Origin: Alkalihalobacillus bogoriensis ATCC BAA-922
Lineage (GTDB): Bacteria > Bacillota > Bacilli > Bacillales > Bacillaceae_F
Direction of reading: 5' to 3'
Assembly (NCBI RefSeq): GCF_000621445.1
Contig: NZ_JHYI01000006.1
Location: 391,714-455,713, forward strand
DNA length: 64,000 nt
This document shows, piece by piece, positions 34,303-43,650 of this stretch. The translations under genes were made by a program, and so were the position numbers. The notes under the pieces are model-generated. The model ran no database searches. It was given only the letters and a program-made list of their open reading frames with translations, and was not told the origin of the DNA. Every line of letters begins with the position of its first letter. Positions within the stretch are counted from its first letter, which is position 1.

Positions 34303-34530
34303 GTGAGCGGCATTCAACGAACAGCTTTAGTACTTGCCATCATTGGCGCAATTAACTGGGGACTTATCGGATTTTTCCGATTTGACCTTGTAGCTGCGAT
34401 TTTCGGCGGACAAGCAGCTGGATTCTCTAGATTTATTTATGCCCTTGTCGGACTAGCTGGACTATATTGTATTTCTATTCTTTTTAAGCCCGATGAAGAG
34501 CTTGAAAGAAGTCCAGAAACACAGCGCTAA
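34303..34530 (+). CDS. yuzA: DUF378 membrane protein YuzA
   Basis: 75 residues, two helices; LAIIGAINWGLIGFFRFDLV and SRFIYALVGLAGLYCI are DUF378 hallmarks. Start GTG 34303 (GGAGG 8 nt upstream) rather than GTG 34294, which overlaps the site. Function unknown. Confidence 0.85.
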   Translation: MSGIQRTALVLAIIGAINWGLIGFFRFDLVAAIFGGQAAGFSRFIYALVGLAGLYCISILFKPDEELERSPETQR

Positions 34531-34544
34531 CCCTTATATCAATA

Positions 34545-34580
34545 AAAAAAGAGAGACCTTATTGGGTCTCTTCTTTTTCT
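34545..34580. terminator. Bidirectional terminator
   Basis: GAGACC and GGTCTC arms with A-run before and T-run after, between yuzA and yugI. Confidence 0.8.
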
Positions 34581-34994
34581 TTATTTTTTCGCACGCTTGT
34601 TTAAATCAGCGTGAATTTCATTTGATTGCTTTAACCAGTCTTTCAACTTGTCTTCAAGTGTATTAAACCCTTGAGTTTGAGCTTTTGGCTTATTGTCAAA
34701 GCTTTTCTTTGGTGCCGCCGGACGTTTTGGACGTTCCTGACGTTCTGGAGCCGGTTCAGTTGCACGAATGGAAAGGGATACTTTCCCGCTCGCCTCATCA
34801 ACTGACATGATTTTAACCTTTACTTCATCTCCTACTTTTAAGACGTCATTAATATCTTTTACATATCCGTGTGCTACTTCAGAAATGTGCACAAGCCCTT
34901 GTTTATTCTCATCTAGTGCAACAAATGCACCAAATGGCTTAAGGCCCGTTACTTTTCCTTCAACGATGCTGCCAACCTCTAAATTTGCTACCAT
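34581..34994 (-). CDS. yugI: S1-domain RNA-binding protein YugI
   Basis: 137 residues: one S1 domain (~5-75; GSIVEGKVTGLKPFGAFVAL, GLVHISEVAHGYVKDI, VKVKIMSVDEASGKVSLSIR) and a basic, proline-rich tail. B. subtilis YugI (general stress protein 13) is a ribosome-associated homologue. Start ATG 34994 lies 8 nt after AGGAG. Confidence 0.9.
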   Translation of the reverse strand: MVANLEVGSIVEGKVTGLKPFGAFVALDENKQGLVHISEVAHGYVKDINDVLKVGDEVKVKIMSVDEASGKVSLSIRATEPAPERQERPKRPAAPKKSFDNKPKAQTQGFNTLEDKLKDWLKQSNEIHADLNKRAKK

Positions 34995-35085
34995 CAAAAC
35001 ATCTCCTAACATTTTTTTAACTTACATAGTCTATCACATTTAGACCAATAAAGCAAAAAGCAAGCCCCATTCCTAAGCGCTTATG

Positions 35086-36228
35086 TCATGCCTTTGCATG
35101 CAGTTTCCCTTGCTTATAGATTAGTTCCTCAAGCTTTATCCCTAATGCTTTTTCAAATTTTTCAATTATAAACATTTGACGCTTTTCCACAAGGGACAAA
35201 ACAACACCTGATTTTCCCATTCGTCCTGTTCTCCCTGCTCTGTGAACATACGCTTGGTCGTCAACTGGTAATTGTAGATTGATAATATGTGTGACATCAT
35301 CTACATCTAATCCACGCGCTGCAACATCTGAGGCAACGAGAACATGGATTTCACCGTCATGAAATGCCTTCAATGCTTTTGCTCGCTCTTCTTTATTCCG
35401 ATCAGATGCAAGCGCTTTGACCGTTACCCCTTTATATTTCAGTTTATCAGCGGTTTCATTGACTTTATCAAGATGATTGACGAATACAATCCCCTTTTTA
35501 ATCGGGATATTAATGATAAACTTCCGTGCCAAATCAATTTTATCTCGTTCCTCACAAACAACATACGTATGCTGAACATCCTTTGTAATAACCATACCCT
35601 CTCCAGCCGATAAATAAACCGGAGTTGGCACTTCGTCAGCAATTTTCTTTTGCACGTCATCAGCCATTGTAGCCGAAACAAAAATATACTGACTTTCATT
35701 TGAGACTCGCTTTAAAAGCTGAACGACCGTATCCCAATGTGGTTTTTCTTGGGCAAGACGGTCTGCTTCATCAACAGCAACAAACTTTACTTGATGTAAT
35801 TTTAATTTTTTCTTTTCAACAAGCTCCAACACTCTTCCAGGTGTCCCTACCGCAATTTGTGGTTTTTGCTTTTTTAGTTTTTCCATTTGACGATTTATAT
35901 TCGCACTTCCAATAAATGCATCGACAATCAAAGCTGTATCCTTTGTCAATTCTTTTATAACTTGATGTATTTGCATCGCTAATTCATGAGTTGGCGCCAA
36001 AATTAACACTTGCATCTCTTTACTAGCTTCATTTATTTTCGATAACATCGGCAAAGCAAAGGCCAATGTTTTTCCCGTTCCGGTTTGTGATTTGGCAATA
36101 ACATTTTGCCCGTCCATGACTTCAGTAATGACTTGATGCTGTATTTCTGTTGGTGTCGTTATATTCTGGCTCTTTAAAGCCTCTTCTAGAAATGGCGCTA
36201 GTCCATAATTTGAAAAATTCGTTTCCAT
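35086..36228 (-). CDS. DEAD-box RNA helicase (YfmL-like)
   Basis: 380 residues, the two RecA domains only. Motifs Q (TTPTEIQ), I (AKSQTGTGKT), Ia (APTHELAMQ), Ib (TPGR), II (DEAD), III (SAT), IV (IVFVNH), V (ARGLD) and VI (HRAGRTGR). The short form without a C-terminal RNA-binding tail resembles YfmL, which helps ribosome assembly in the cold. Confidence 0.9.
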   Translation of the reverse strand: METNFSNYGLAPFLEEALKSQNITTPTEIQHQVITEVMDGQNVIAKSQTGTGKTLAFALPMLSKINEASKEMQVLILAPTHELAMQIHQVIKELTKDTALIVDAFIGSANINRQMEKLKKQKPQIAVGTPGRVLELVEKKKLKLHQVKFVAVDEADRLAQEKPHWDTVVQLLKRVSNESQYIFVSATMADDVQKKIADEVPTPVYLSAGEGMVITKDVQHTYVVCEERDKIDLARKFIINIPIKKGIVFVNHLDKVNETADKLKYKGVTVKALASDRNKEERAKALKAFHDGEIHVLVASDVAARGLDVDDVTHIINLQLPVDDQAYVHRAGRTGRMGKSGVVLSLVEKRQMFIIEKFEKALGIKLEELIYKQGKLHAKA

Positions 36229-36375
36229 CCGTTTTTCGCTCCTCTAAATAGTTACTATGTATACCATACTTTTTTATAGGATGAATTACAACTTTGAAAA
36301 TCATTCAACTTTTATGTTTAAACGAGTGACATTTTGGCAATAACTGTACTACCATATAGTATTCCCCCTTTTTGA

Positions 36376-36407
36376 AGACAGAGCTTTCATTGCTCTGTCT
36401 TTTTTTC
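36376..36407 (+). terminator. Strong + strand terminator with no known gene before it
   Basis: AGACAGAGC and GCTCTGTCT arms followed by seven T. The genes on both sides run on -, so it either ends a short + transcript or blocks antisense transcription into alaT. Confidence 0.75.
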
Positions 36408-36432
36408 TTTCAAAGCTTCAATGCTATACCAA
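36408..36432. repeat. Repeat family B tail, copy 2
   Basis: TTTCAAAGCTTCAATGCTA matches the tail of the copies at 58686 and 63534; here the hairpin before it is a different one. Confidence 0.6.
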
Positions 36433-36460
36433 TATTTTTTTACTTCTTATATGAAAAAAA

Positions 36461-36490
36461 AAAGACGGACATAACGTCCGACTTTTATTT
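36461..36490 (-). terminator. Terminator of alaT
   Basis: CGGAC-ATAAC-GTCCG with A-run and T-run, overlapping the alaT stop. Confidence 0.75.
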
Positions 36491-37666
36491 TTTATGCTTT
36501 TCTAGAAAACGGGCCATTCTTTTAATCGCTTCTTCTAAATTATCCATGGATGTCGCATAAGAGCAGCGAATATGCCCTTCTCCTCCTGCTCCAAATACAC
36601 TTCCAGGTACGACCGCTACACGTTCTTCCATTAAGAGCTTTTCTGCAAACTCATTTGAAGTGAACCCGGTATTCTCAATCGATGGAAAAGCATAAAACGC
36701 CCCACCTGGAGTATGGCATGGCAATCCAATTTCTGCAAAAGATTTCACAACAAAATTTCTTCGTTGGCGATAACTTTGTACCATACGCCCGACGTCTTCC
36801 ATCCCATTTTGAAGTGCCTCTAGTGCACCATATTGTGCAAGTGTCGATGCACACATCAAGGTGTATTGATGGATTTTAAGCATCGCACCAATAATATCAG
36901 GCGGTCCACATGCAAACCCTAATCTCCATCCTGTCATCGCAAATGCTTTTGAAAACCCTTGAATCACAACTGTCCGATCTCGCATCTCCGAAAACCTTGA
37001 AAAGCAATAATGCTCACTGTCGTAAGATAATTCTGCATAAATTTCATCAGATAAAACAAGCAAATCATGGCGTTCAATGACCGTTGCAATTTCGCGTAAT
37101 TCCGCTTCAGTCATAACCGCTCCTGTCGGGTTATTCGGAAAACATAACATGACCGCTTTTGTTTTTGGTGTAATCGCCTTTTCTAATTGAGACGCTGTCA
37201 ATTTAAATGAATGTTCTTTACTTGTTCCAATAGAAACAGGGACACCACCAGCCAATGAAACAATCGGAGCATAAGAGACAAAGGTTGGTTCAACAACGAT
37301 CACTTCATCGCCAGGATTAATGACTGAACGAAGCGCTAAATCAATTGCCTCACTTGCCCCTACTGTAACTAGAATTTCATTTTCTGGTTCGTATCGGACT
37401 GAAAACTGTTTTTTCATATACTTTGCGATTTCACTTCGAAGTTCAAACAAACCCGCATTCGCTGTATAGGCCGTAAATCCGCGTTCCATCGAAGAAATAC
37501 TAGCTTCTCTCACGTTCCACGGTGTTACAAAATCGGGTTCACCTACACCAAGAGAGATGATATTGTCCATGGTTGATGCTAAATCAAAGAAACGACGAAT
37601 ACCAGACGGTTGAATCGATTGAACCGTCTTTGATAACCGATTTTCTGTTTTTGTTGAATATGTCAT
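36485..37666 (-). CDS. alaT: PLP-dependent alanine aminotransferase
   Basis: 393 residues, aminotransferase class I/II. PLP lysine K240 in QGFSKAFAMTGWR, substrate loop SLGVGEPDFVTP, PNNPTG and the arginine in GHIRCSYA. B. subtilis YugH was renamed AlaT, a pyruvate-glutamate alanine transaminase. Start codon overlaps the alaR stop by 4 bp (ATGA), so the pair is coupled as in B. subtilis. Confidence 0.88.
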   Translation of the reverse strand: MTYSTKTENRLSKTVQSIQPSGIRRFFDLASTMDNIISLGVGEPDFVTPWNVREASISSMERGFTAYTANAGLFELRSEIAKYMKKQFSVRYEPENEILVTVGASEAIDLALRSVINPGDEVIVVEPTFVSYAPIVSLAGGVPVSIGTSKEHSFKLTASQLEKAITPKTKAVMLCFPNNPTGAVMTEAELREIATVIERHDLLVLSDEIYAELSYDSEHYCFSRFSEMRDRTVVIQGFSKAFAMTGWRLGFACGPPDIIGAMLKIHQYTLMCASTLAQYGALEALQNGMEDVGRMVQSYRQRRNFVVKSFAEIGLPCHTPGGAFYAFPSIENTGFTSNEFAEKLLMEERVAVVPGSVFGAGGEGHIRCSYATSMDNLEEAIKRMARFLEKHKK

Positions 37667-38160
37667 GGAGTCACCACAATCCTTTTATCCTCATCTTCTC
37701 CATCTTCAAAAATAACACCATCATGCTTATATTTTTTCAACTGAAAATGTGTCGTTGTCGAGATAACTGAATCTAATGTCGATAATTTACTTGAAACGAA
37801 TCGTGCTATTTCAGACATTGTTTTTCCCTCAATAACAACTTGTAAATCATAAGCACCTGACATTAAATAAAGTGCTTTCACTTCTGGAAACCGATAAATT
37901 CGTTCTGCCACTTCATCAAAGCCGACACCTCGCTGTGGTGTTACTTTTACATCAATCATTGCCGTGACATTCTCATTATCATTCACTTTACTCCAATCAA
38001 TGACAGCTGAATAGCTAAGAATGACTTTTGTCTCTTCTAAATGGCGAATGATTCCTGCAACTTCCTCTTCTGTGGAATCCACCATCTTTGCTAAAGTCGG
38101 AATGGAGATGCGCCCATTTTCCTCTATTATCGTTAATACTTCTATTTCTTTATAATCCAT
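37663..38160 (-). CDS. alaR: Lrp/AsnC-family regulator
   Basis: 165 residues: HTH (~5-55; EENGRISIPTLAKMVDSTEE) and RAM/Lrp effector domain (~65-145; VTAMIDVKVTPQRGVGFDEV, YDLQVVIEGKTMSEIARFV). It should sense alanine and control alaT. Start ATG 38160 follows AAAGGGG by 8 nt. Confidence 0.9.
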   Translation of the reverse strand: MDYKEIEVLTIIEENGRISIPTLAKMVDSTEEEVAGIIRHLEETKVILSYSAVIDWSKVNDNENVTAMIDVKVTPQRGVGFDEVAERIYRFPEVKALYLMSGAYDLQVVIEGKTMSEIARFVSSKLSTLDSVISTTTHFQLKKYKHDGVIFEDGEDEDKRIVVTP

Positions 38161-38357
38161 GATGATGTCCCCTTTCAAGACCCCTCACAGGTGTATGTAT
38201 TGTTTTTGTTCCGTCTATAATATCATATTAAACTGTAAAATTGATAAATACTTTTTAAAAATTCTGAACTAGTTTTTTACACTTTATTCTTCACTATTAT
38301 GCAATGTTTCATCCGAATGATACCTTTATCTTATTTAACAAAAAGGAGCAAATGACA

Positions 38358-38927
38358 ATGCCTTCACAATATGCCTTGCTACTAATTGACTTAATCAATG
38401 ACTTTGAATTTGAACATGGTGATGCTCTCCTTTCTTATGCCCTACCTGCTGCTAAGCAAATTAAAAAGCTTAAGCAAACATGTAAGGAGCAAAACATTCC
38501 CGTTATCTACGTCAATGATAATTACGGACAATGGCAATCTGATTTTCGCCATTTAGTCGACCATTGCCAAAATCACAAAGTCCGCGGTCAACCAATTGCG
38601 AAGCTTCTAACACCAGAACAGGACGATTTTTTTATTCTGAAGCCAAAATTTTCTGGATTCTTTTCAACCCCGCTCGAAATCTTACTACAGCATTTAGGAG
38701 TCGACCACTTAATCATTACAGGAGTAGCCGGTAATATGTGCGTACTATTTACGGCTAACGATGCCTATATGAGGAACTATGAAATCCACGTTCCAAGTGA
38801 CTGTGTCGCTTCAAATGATAAAATCGCCAACGAATCTGCTCTTGACTATATGCAACAAGTGTTAAAAGCAAAAATTAGCCCATCAGAACACCTTATCGCT
38901 GAGATTTCTAAAAGAGGAAGCCGTTAA
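38358..38927 (+). CDS. Cysteine hydrolase, isochorismatase family
   Basis: 189 residues with the catalytic triad positions D10 (LLIDLINDF), K (~98, LKPKFSGFF) and C (~133, ITGVAGNMCVLFTA, with the cis-peptide before it). The family covers nicotinamidase-like and N-carbamoyl hydrolases; substrate not deducible. Start ATG 38358 lies 9 nt after AAGGAG; the ATG at 38352 is too close. Confidence 0.85.
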   Translation: MPSQYALLLIDLINDFEFEHGDALLSYALPAAKQIKKLKQTCKEQNIPVIYVNDNYGQWQSDFRHLVDHCQNHKVRGQPIAKLLTPEQDDFFILKPKFSGFFSTPLEILLQHLGVDHLIITGVAGNMCVLFTANDAYMRNYEIHVPSDCVASNDKIANESALDYMQQVLKAKISPSEHLIAEISKRGSR

Positions 38928-38933
38928 TTTTTT

Positions 38934-39117
38934 TAACGGTCATTTGTTCCGCTACTTGAAGAAAAAATACTGTTTTCCAAGTGCTAACGGACACCTGGTC
39001 TCTTATTGTATGAAAACGGTGATTTTTCAATGGATTTTTTGCTAAATAGCGGAAAAGGTGTCCGATAAAAACGAAAATCGACTATAATTCATGAAATAGC
39101 GGAATACATGTCCGTAC
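38934..39117. repeat. Composite palindromic repeat family A, copy e
   Basis: Modules start at 38937 and 38988 and end at 39065 and 39115: 51 / 77 / 50 bp. Between convergent genes. Confidence 0.85.
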
Positions 39118-39147
39118 GAAAAAAACGCCCTATGTATGGGCGTTTTC
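39118..39147. terminator. Terminator of luxS
   Basis: AAAACGCCC and GGGCGTTTT arms; abuts repeat copy e. Confidence 0.75.
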
Positions 39148-39150
39148 TAG

Positions 39151-39621
39151 TTAGAATACTTCTTTCAAAAATTGTTTATCGTGAGTTAACCAATGTTCCA
39201 TTAGCTTTTTCGCTGTATCTAAGTCATGGAGTTTCGCTTGTCCACATTGTTTTTCGTTGGCAGCAGGTACTTCCGTTAACTCAATCGAGTACTTCATTGT
39301 TTTATCCAAAACATCAATAATCTCATCAACTTCCGGGCTTCCACTAACAATTAAGTAAAATCCCGTTTGACAGCCCATTGGTGATAAATCAATAATATCA
39401 AAATGGTCATAGTCCTCTGCAAAACGACGAATATTTAAAGCGAGTAAATGCTCTAATGTATGAATCGCATCTGGTTTCATCGCCTGCTTATTTGGTTGGA
39501 AGAAACGAATATCAAATTTATTAACAAGTCCATCAGTCCCAACATTATGAGTACCACAATGGCGTACAAATGGTGCTTTCACTATCGTATGATCAAGTTC
39601 AAAACTTTCTACAGAAGGCAT
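39151..39621 (-). CDS. luxS: S-ribosylhomocysteine lyase LuxS
   Basis: 156 residues. Metal ligands H54 and H58 (HTLEHLLA) and C126 ([10 protein letters not shown]), catalytic C84 (MGCQTGFYL). It splits S-ribosylhomocysteine into homocysteine and the AI-2 precursor DPD. Start ATG 39621; the GTG at 39630 lies in the AAGGAGTG ribosome site. Confidence 0.97.
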   Translation of the reverse strand: MPSVESFELDHTIVKAPFVRHCGTHNVGTDGLVNKFDIRFFQPNKQAMKPDAIHTLEHLLALNIRRFAEDYDHFDIIDLSPMGCQTGFYLIVSGSPEVDEIIDVLDKTMKYSIELTEVPAANEKQCGQAKLHDLDTAKKLMEHWLTHDKQFLKEVF

Positions 39622-39678
39622 ATTTATCACTCCTTTTCAATTTAAGTTCAGTATACTTGATATTACAGATACCGTCTA

Positions 39679-40116
39679 TTAAGATTGTCCTTTTGTTGTC
39701 TTTTCTTTCTTTCGATTAATATCCTGTGTATTTATCGAATGACGGTTTGCAAAGGATTCTAACTCGTCCATAAATGAATCGGGCTTAAACTTTGTAATTC
39801 TCCAACGAAGTCCTTTTTTTAATTTAATTAACACCGTCGAGCTGTTTCCAAACGAGATGAAATACATTTCTTTTATATTAGTTGGCTCTAGCTCTCTCGT
39901 AATGACGGTTTTACCAAACACTTTCATAAATAATGTTAGTTTCTTCTCTTCAACAACAAGTTCATATGACAAAAACAACGCGATGACTACGACGACGAGA
40001 AAGACATATGGAAAAACCGCTATACGGTGTTCTAGAAAAAGTAAATTCACTATCGCAAACATCATTAGGATAAGCCAAAATGTTTGTGATTCTTTTGCGT
40101 GAAACGTTTGTTTCAT
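39679..40116 (-). CDS. Membrane protein with PH-like tail
   Basis: 145 residues: two helices (~13-30, 34-52) followed by a ~70-residue beta-rich region (ELVVEEKKLTLFMKVFGKTV, NSSTVLIKLKKGLRWRITKF) that looks like a small bacterial PH domain, then a basic tail. No specific family recognised. Confidence 0.65.
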   Translation of the reverse strand: MKQTFHAKESQTFWLILMMFAIVNLLFLEHRIAVFPYVFLVVVVIALFLSYELVVEEKKLTLFMKVFGKTVITRELEPTNIKEMYFISFGNSSTVLIKLKKGLRWRITKFKPDSFMDELESFANRHSINTQDINRKKEKTTKGQS

Positions 40117-40277
40117 GTTCCTTTCCTCCCTTTTTTATTCTCTGTCTTTTATCGTACCATGTTCAGTTAATAAAAAACTAGTAATGTGATAAGGAACTCG
40201 ATGTTTAATTCTAATAAGATGTGGAATCTTATAGTTATAATAAAAACAACATTTCATTCACGGTAAAGGAGACCTTT

Positions 40278-41111
40278 ATGGTAAATCGCTCGCTCCATTT
40301 TGGTAAAGAATTATATGAACAATTAAAAAAAGACCCGATTATGGATTGGGCTGCACAGCTTGCTTTTTTCTTCATGCTATCGATTTTTCCACTACTCATT
40401 TTTATATTAGCCTTACTTCCATACTTACCAATCGACAGTGCTCAGCTATACTCATTTGTAACCGATTATGCGCCGCCTGATTTAGCAGATATTTTTAAAA
40501 CTACAATTCTCGAAGTCGTTGGCGAACCTCAAGGTGGTTTATTATCATTCGGGATATTGGCAACGATTTGGTCGGCGTCTAATGCGATGAATGCTTTAAT
40601 TCGAGCCCTAAATAGCGCACATAATATTGATGAAACAAGATCGTTTTTTAAAGTTCGGGCCATGTCCATTTTAATGACTCTTGCAATGGTTACCGTTTTT
40701 TTCGTCACTCTTTTATTGCCTGTTTTCGGACATGTTATATTAGAAACGATGAACGAACTGCTTCACATCCCAGACACTGTATTTTCTTTTTGGAATCGCC
40801 TTCGTTGGGTCATCGGTGTTATAGTTATGATTACGGTCTTAATGCTCATCTATAAAATTGCACCAAATAAGCATATTCCATTTAAAATCGTCATTATCGG
40901 CGCAGTTACGGCTACAATTAGTTGGCAATTAATATCACTAGGCTTTTCAGCGTACGTTTCAAACTTCGGAAATTATTCAGCAACTTATGGCAGTCTAGGT
41001 GGGGTTATCATCTTAATGTTTTGGTTTTATTTAAGTGGGATGATTTTAGTCGTAGGTGGAGAAATCAATGCCACGGTCTACAATATAAAACATTCAAAAA
41101 GACCTGTTTAA
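40278..41111 (+). CDS. YihY/BrkB-family membrane protein
   Basis: 277 residues, six helices; WAAQLAFFFMLSIFPLLIFI, ATIWSASNAMNALIRALNSA and YGSLGGVIILMFWFYLSGMI are YihY/BrkB (formerly RNase BN) signatures; nearest B. subtilis counterparts YfkH/YbfH. Role unclear. Start ATG 40278 follows AAAGGAGA. Confidence 0.88.
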   Translation: MVNRSLHFGKELYEQLKKDPIMDWAAQLAFFFMLSIFPLLIFILALLPYLPIDSAQLYSFVTDYAPPDLADIFKTTILEVVGEPQGGLLSFGILATIWSASNAMNALIRALNSAHNIDETRSFFKVRAMSILMTLAMVTVFFVTLLLPVFGHVILETMNELLHIPDTVFSFWNRLRWVIGVIVMITVLMLIYKIAPNKHIPFKIVIIGAVTATISWQLISLGFSAYVSNFGNYSATYGSLGGVIILMFWFYLSGMILVVGGEINATVYNIKHSKRPV

Positions 41112-41125
41112 TACTCTTTATTCGA

Positions 41126-41309
41126 ATCGGACATGTATTCCACTATGTTTTGAAAAATGAGTGTTTATCAAACTTAATGGACATCTATTCCGCTATTTTT
41201 CGAAATACCGGCCTCAAACTCCATGTTTTAATGAACTAACAGAACAGATGTCCGATAGCAACTAAAAAACACTATTTTCGCTCAAAATTGCGGAACCAAT
41301 GTCCGTTAG
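41126..41309. repeat. Composite palindromic repeat family A, copy f
   Basis: Modules start near 41128 and 41179 and end near 41254 and 41305: 51 / 75 / 51 bp. Between convergent genes. Confidence 0.85.
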
Positions 41310-41322
41310 AATTAAATGGACT

Positions 41323-41352
41323 AAAAAAAAGCGCGACAAGGCGCTTTTTTTA
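41323..41352. terminator. Bidirectional terminator
   Basis: AAAAAAGCGC-GACAAG-GCGCTTTTTT; overlaps the stop of the MFS gene on -. Confidence 0.8.
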
Positions 41353-42600
41353 TTTTCCTACTGCCGGTTGTAAGGGGCTAATCTTTTTTTCTTCAGGGAC
41401 ATCATCATTTAAATGATAAAAGATTTTGGCATTCCAAGCGATCGTTGTGGCTACTAATACAATGAGGCCGAGCACCGTAAATAACGCTGTTAAGCTCCAC
41501 ACTTCTGCAAATATACCACCTAAAGCGGCCCCAACTGGAATACCCGCTTGAGCTAATAACGTACGGACGGTAAACACACGACCGCGCACCTCATCTGGGA
41601 CACGTTTTTGATAAAACGTCGTATTGTTAATTGTAAAGACCATCGCGAAAAAGCCGGTACATACTGTTAAAGCAACAGCGACCCAAAAGTTTGATGTCCA
41701 GCCTAGTAAGCCTAAGAAAACACCATTTACCGTTAAACTGCCTAACATCACTCTCCGAAGGTTTTTCGGTTGTTTCACTATTCCTGTCACAAACGACCCT
41801 AACAGCATTCCGACTGGGAACGCCGACATATAAAGACCATATTGCGTTTCGTTCCCATTTAAGTTTTCTAACACATACGGCAAAAACATCGGTTGAGCTG
41901 CGCCTGAGCTGAAATTGGTTACCATTAACAATATTCCTATCCAAAACAAAACAGGAAACGAACGATAAAAACGAATACCTTCCTTAAATTGCACGATCCA
42001 CGGATCCTTTTTTGTATTTTTAATTTGGCCTTCGTTTGGAATAAACAATAAAACAAATCCTGATACACCAAGAGCACTAACTAAAATAATCAAAACCGTA
42101 CTCGCACCAAAACTAGCCATTAACACACCGCCAAGGGCAGGACCAACTAGCATCATCATTTGCATTGTGCCTTCAAGCAGAGAGTTCCCTTTCATCAATC
42201 TATCTTTCGGTAAAATTTGAGCAACATAAGCCATACTTGAAGGGCGAAACAGTGGTTCAGCAATTCCCATAATCAATGTAACAAAGTAAAGATGCCATAC
42301 TTCAAGCATTCCAAGTGGTAATAAAATCAATGGAATTAAAAATACTACCGCACGACTCCATTCCGAAAAAATCATTACATATTTTCGATTGATTCTATCT
42401 AAGTACGGCCCTGAAAAAAGACCTGTCAATAAGCTCGGAACCATAAACGTGATCCACGTCATCCCCATCGCCATTTTCGATCCAGTAAGCTCATACATTA
42501 GCCAAGAGATAATAAAAACGGCGAACGTACTTCCTAATGCAGCAGCTGCTTGAGCGATCCAAATCGCGACAAATGCTTTCATTTTATACAATGGTACCAT
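41350..42600 (-). CDS. MFS exporter (DHA3 type)
   Basis: 416 residues, twelve helices; FSGPYLDRINRKYVMIFSEW is motif A and RVPDEVRGRVFTVRTLLAQAG the repeated loop, as in the macrolide/enterobactin exporter branch. GGAGG 7 nt before ATG. Upstream by 18 bp is an ArsR-type regulator, so the pair forms one operon. Confidence 0.85.
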   Translation of the reverse strand: MVPLYKMKAFVAIWIAQAAAALGSTFAVFIISWLMYELTGSKMAMGMTWITFMVPSLLTGLFSGPYLDRINRKYVMIFSEWSRAVVFLIPLILLPLGMLEVWHLYFVTLIMGIAEPLFRPSSMAYVAQILPKDRLMKGNSLLEGTMQMMMLVGPALGGVLMASFGASTVLIILVSALGVSGFVLLFIPNEGQIKNTKKDPWIVQFKEGIRFYRSFPVLFWIGILLMVTNFSSGAAQPMFLPYVLENLNGNETQYGLYMSAFPVGMLLGSFVTGIVKQPKNLRRVMLGSLTVNGVFLGLLGWTSNFWVAVALTVCTGFFAMVFTINNTTFYQKRVPDEVRGRVFTVRTLLAQAGIPVGAALGGIFAEVWSLTALFTVLGLIVLVATTIAWNAKIFYHLNDDVPEEKKISPLQPAVGK

Positions 42601-42618
42601 ATTGTATCCTCCACTTTA

Positions 42619-43518
42619 TTATTTATATAGAAACGAAGTAAGCTGTTCTTCCAACTTAGCGATTCCATCCTGTCGTAACCGATATTTGGTTTGTTCATTT
42701 GTGCGGACAAGAGTAAGTAACCCTGATGCCCGTAATGTAATTAAATGATGGTGCACGGTACTTTTGGCCAATTTTATATGTTTTTTTATGTCGGTAAAAG
42801 TCCGTTCTTCTTCAGCTATAAATTGCAAAATAAGAAGTCGATTTTCATCGGCCAACGCTCTCGTTTTTCGGAGTAGCTTTGCGGATGGCCCGGCATTTGC
42901 GTTGATATTAACATCGACTGGATATAAATAATACGTAAAATCACGAAACTGATTAAATAACACAACTGGCGCATAATGATATTGTGGTATGAGGACGACT
43001 TTTTGAATTTCTGTTGCCTCTCTTATATCAATTCCGTTTGTAAAAGTCTCAATTAACATATACGGATCTTCTGTTCCGATTTTTTTCTGCCCTAATATAG
43101 CACTTTCTTTTAAGGCCGTATCGATATTAGGATTAACGGTAGAATAATAGAGTCGATTCCATTCTTCTAGTAAAGGAATAATTTGTTTAATATACTCGAT
43201 TTTCTCTTCTTTCCCACATGCTTCATATGCAACAACAAGTAATTTCTCCTCTGGAACGTCCTTTAACCAATCTAACACTTCTTGAATCGACATTTTTTCA
43301 ATTTCAGGAGAAATGGATAGAAATGCTGTTAACGCCGTAAGCTTTAACTTAATATCTTTTCTATGAATCGCCATAATGAATTCTCCATCAACAAGAGAAG
43401 ATACTTCTTTCGCCCAAGCAACACCCTTGTCAATTTTTTTATGAGATGGCTTATCTGCAAATGCGTCGAAACTCATCATAAGTTCACTAATCGGGTGATA
43501 AAAAAACTGAATGTCCAT
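42619..43518 (-). CDS. ArsR-family regulator with C-terminal HTH
   Basis: 299 residues. The winged HTH is at the C-terminus (~215-290; RALADENRLLILQFIAEEER, HIKLAKSTVHHHLITLRASG), after a ~200-residue alpha-helical domain (DIQFFYHPISELMMSFDAFA start). Ordinary ArsR proteins are ~100 residues, so this is the long DUF5937-like type. A perfect palindrome upstream (43543-43568) is the probable operator, controlling itself and the exporter. No metal-binding cysteine pair is seen. Confidence 0.82.
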   Translation of the reverse strand: MDIQFFYHPISELMMSFDAFADKPSHKKIDKGVAWAKEVSSLVDGEFIMAIHRKDIKLKLTALTAFLSISPEIEKMSIQEVLDWLKDVPEEKLLVVAYEACGKEEKIEYIKQIIPLLEEWNRLYYSTVNPNIDTALKESAILGQKKIGTEDPYMLIETFTNGIDIREATEIQKVVLIPQYHYAPVVLFNQFRDFTYYLYPVDVNINANAGPSAKLLRKTRALADENRLLILQFIAEEERTFTDIKKHIKLAKSTVHHHLITLRASGLLTLVRTNEQTKYRLRQDGIAKLEEQLTSFLYK

Positions 43519-43542
43519 TGTTCGACTCCTATCGAATTAGTT

Positions 43543-43568
43543 TATAGTTCGATTATAATCGAACTATA
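43543..43568 (-). promoter_or_regulatory. Operator palindrome of the ArsR-MFS operon
   Basis: 26-bp perfect palindrome, arms TATAGTTCGATTA / TAATCGAACTATA, 25 bp upstream of the start codon. A TATAAT within it (on either strand) suggests overlap with the -10. Confidence 0.8.
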
Positions 43569-43604
43569 ATACGTAATCAAGAGACCTTTTCATATTTTTC
43601 CAAT

Positions 43605-43642
43605 AAAAAAAGCACGAAAAAGGTTGTTTCCTTCCTCGTGCT
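43605..43642. terminator. Terminator of the YhgE gene
   Basis: AGCACGAAAAAGG and CCTTCCTCGTGCT arms with a 6-nt loop. Confidence 0.7.
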
Positions 43643-43650
43643 CCATTTCG

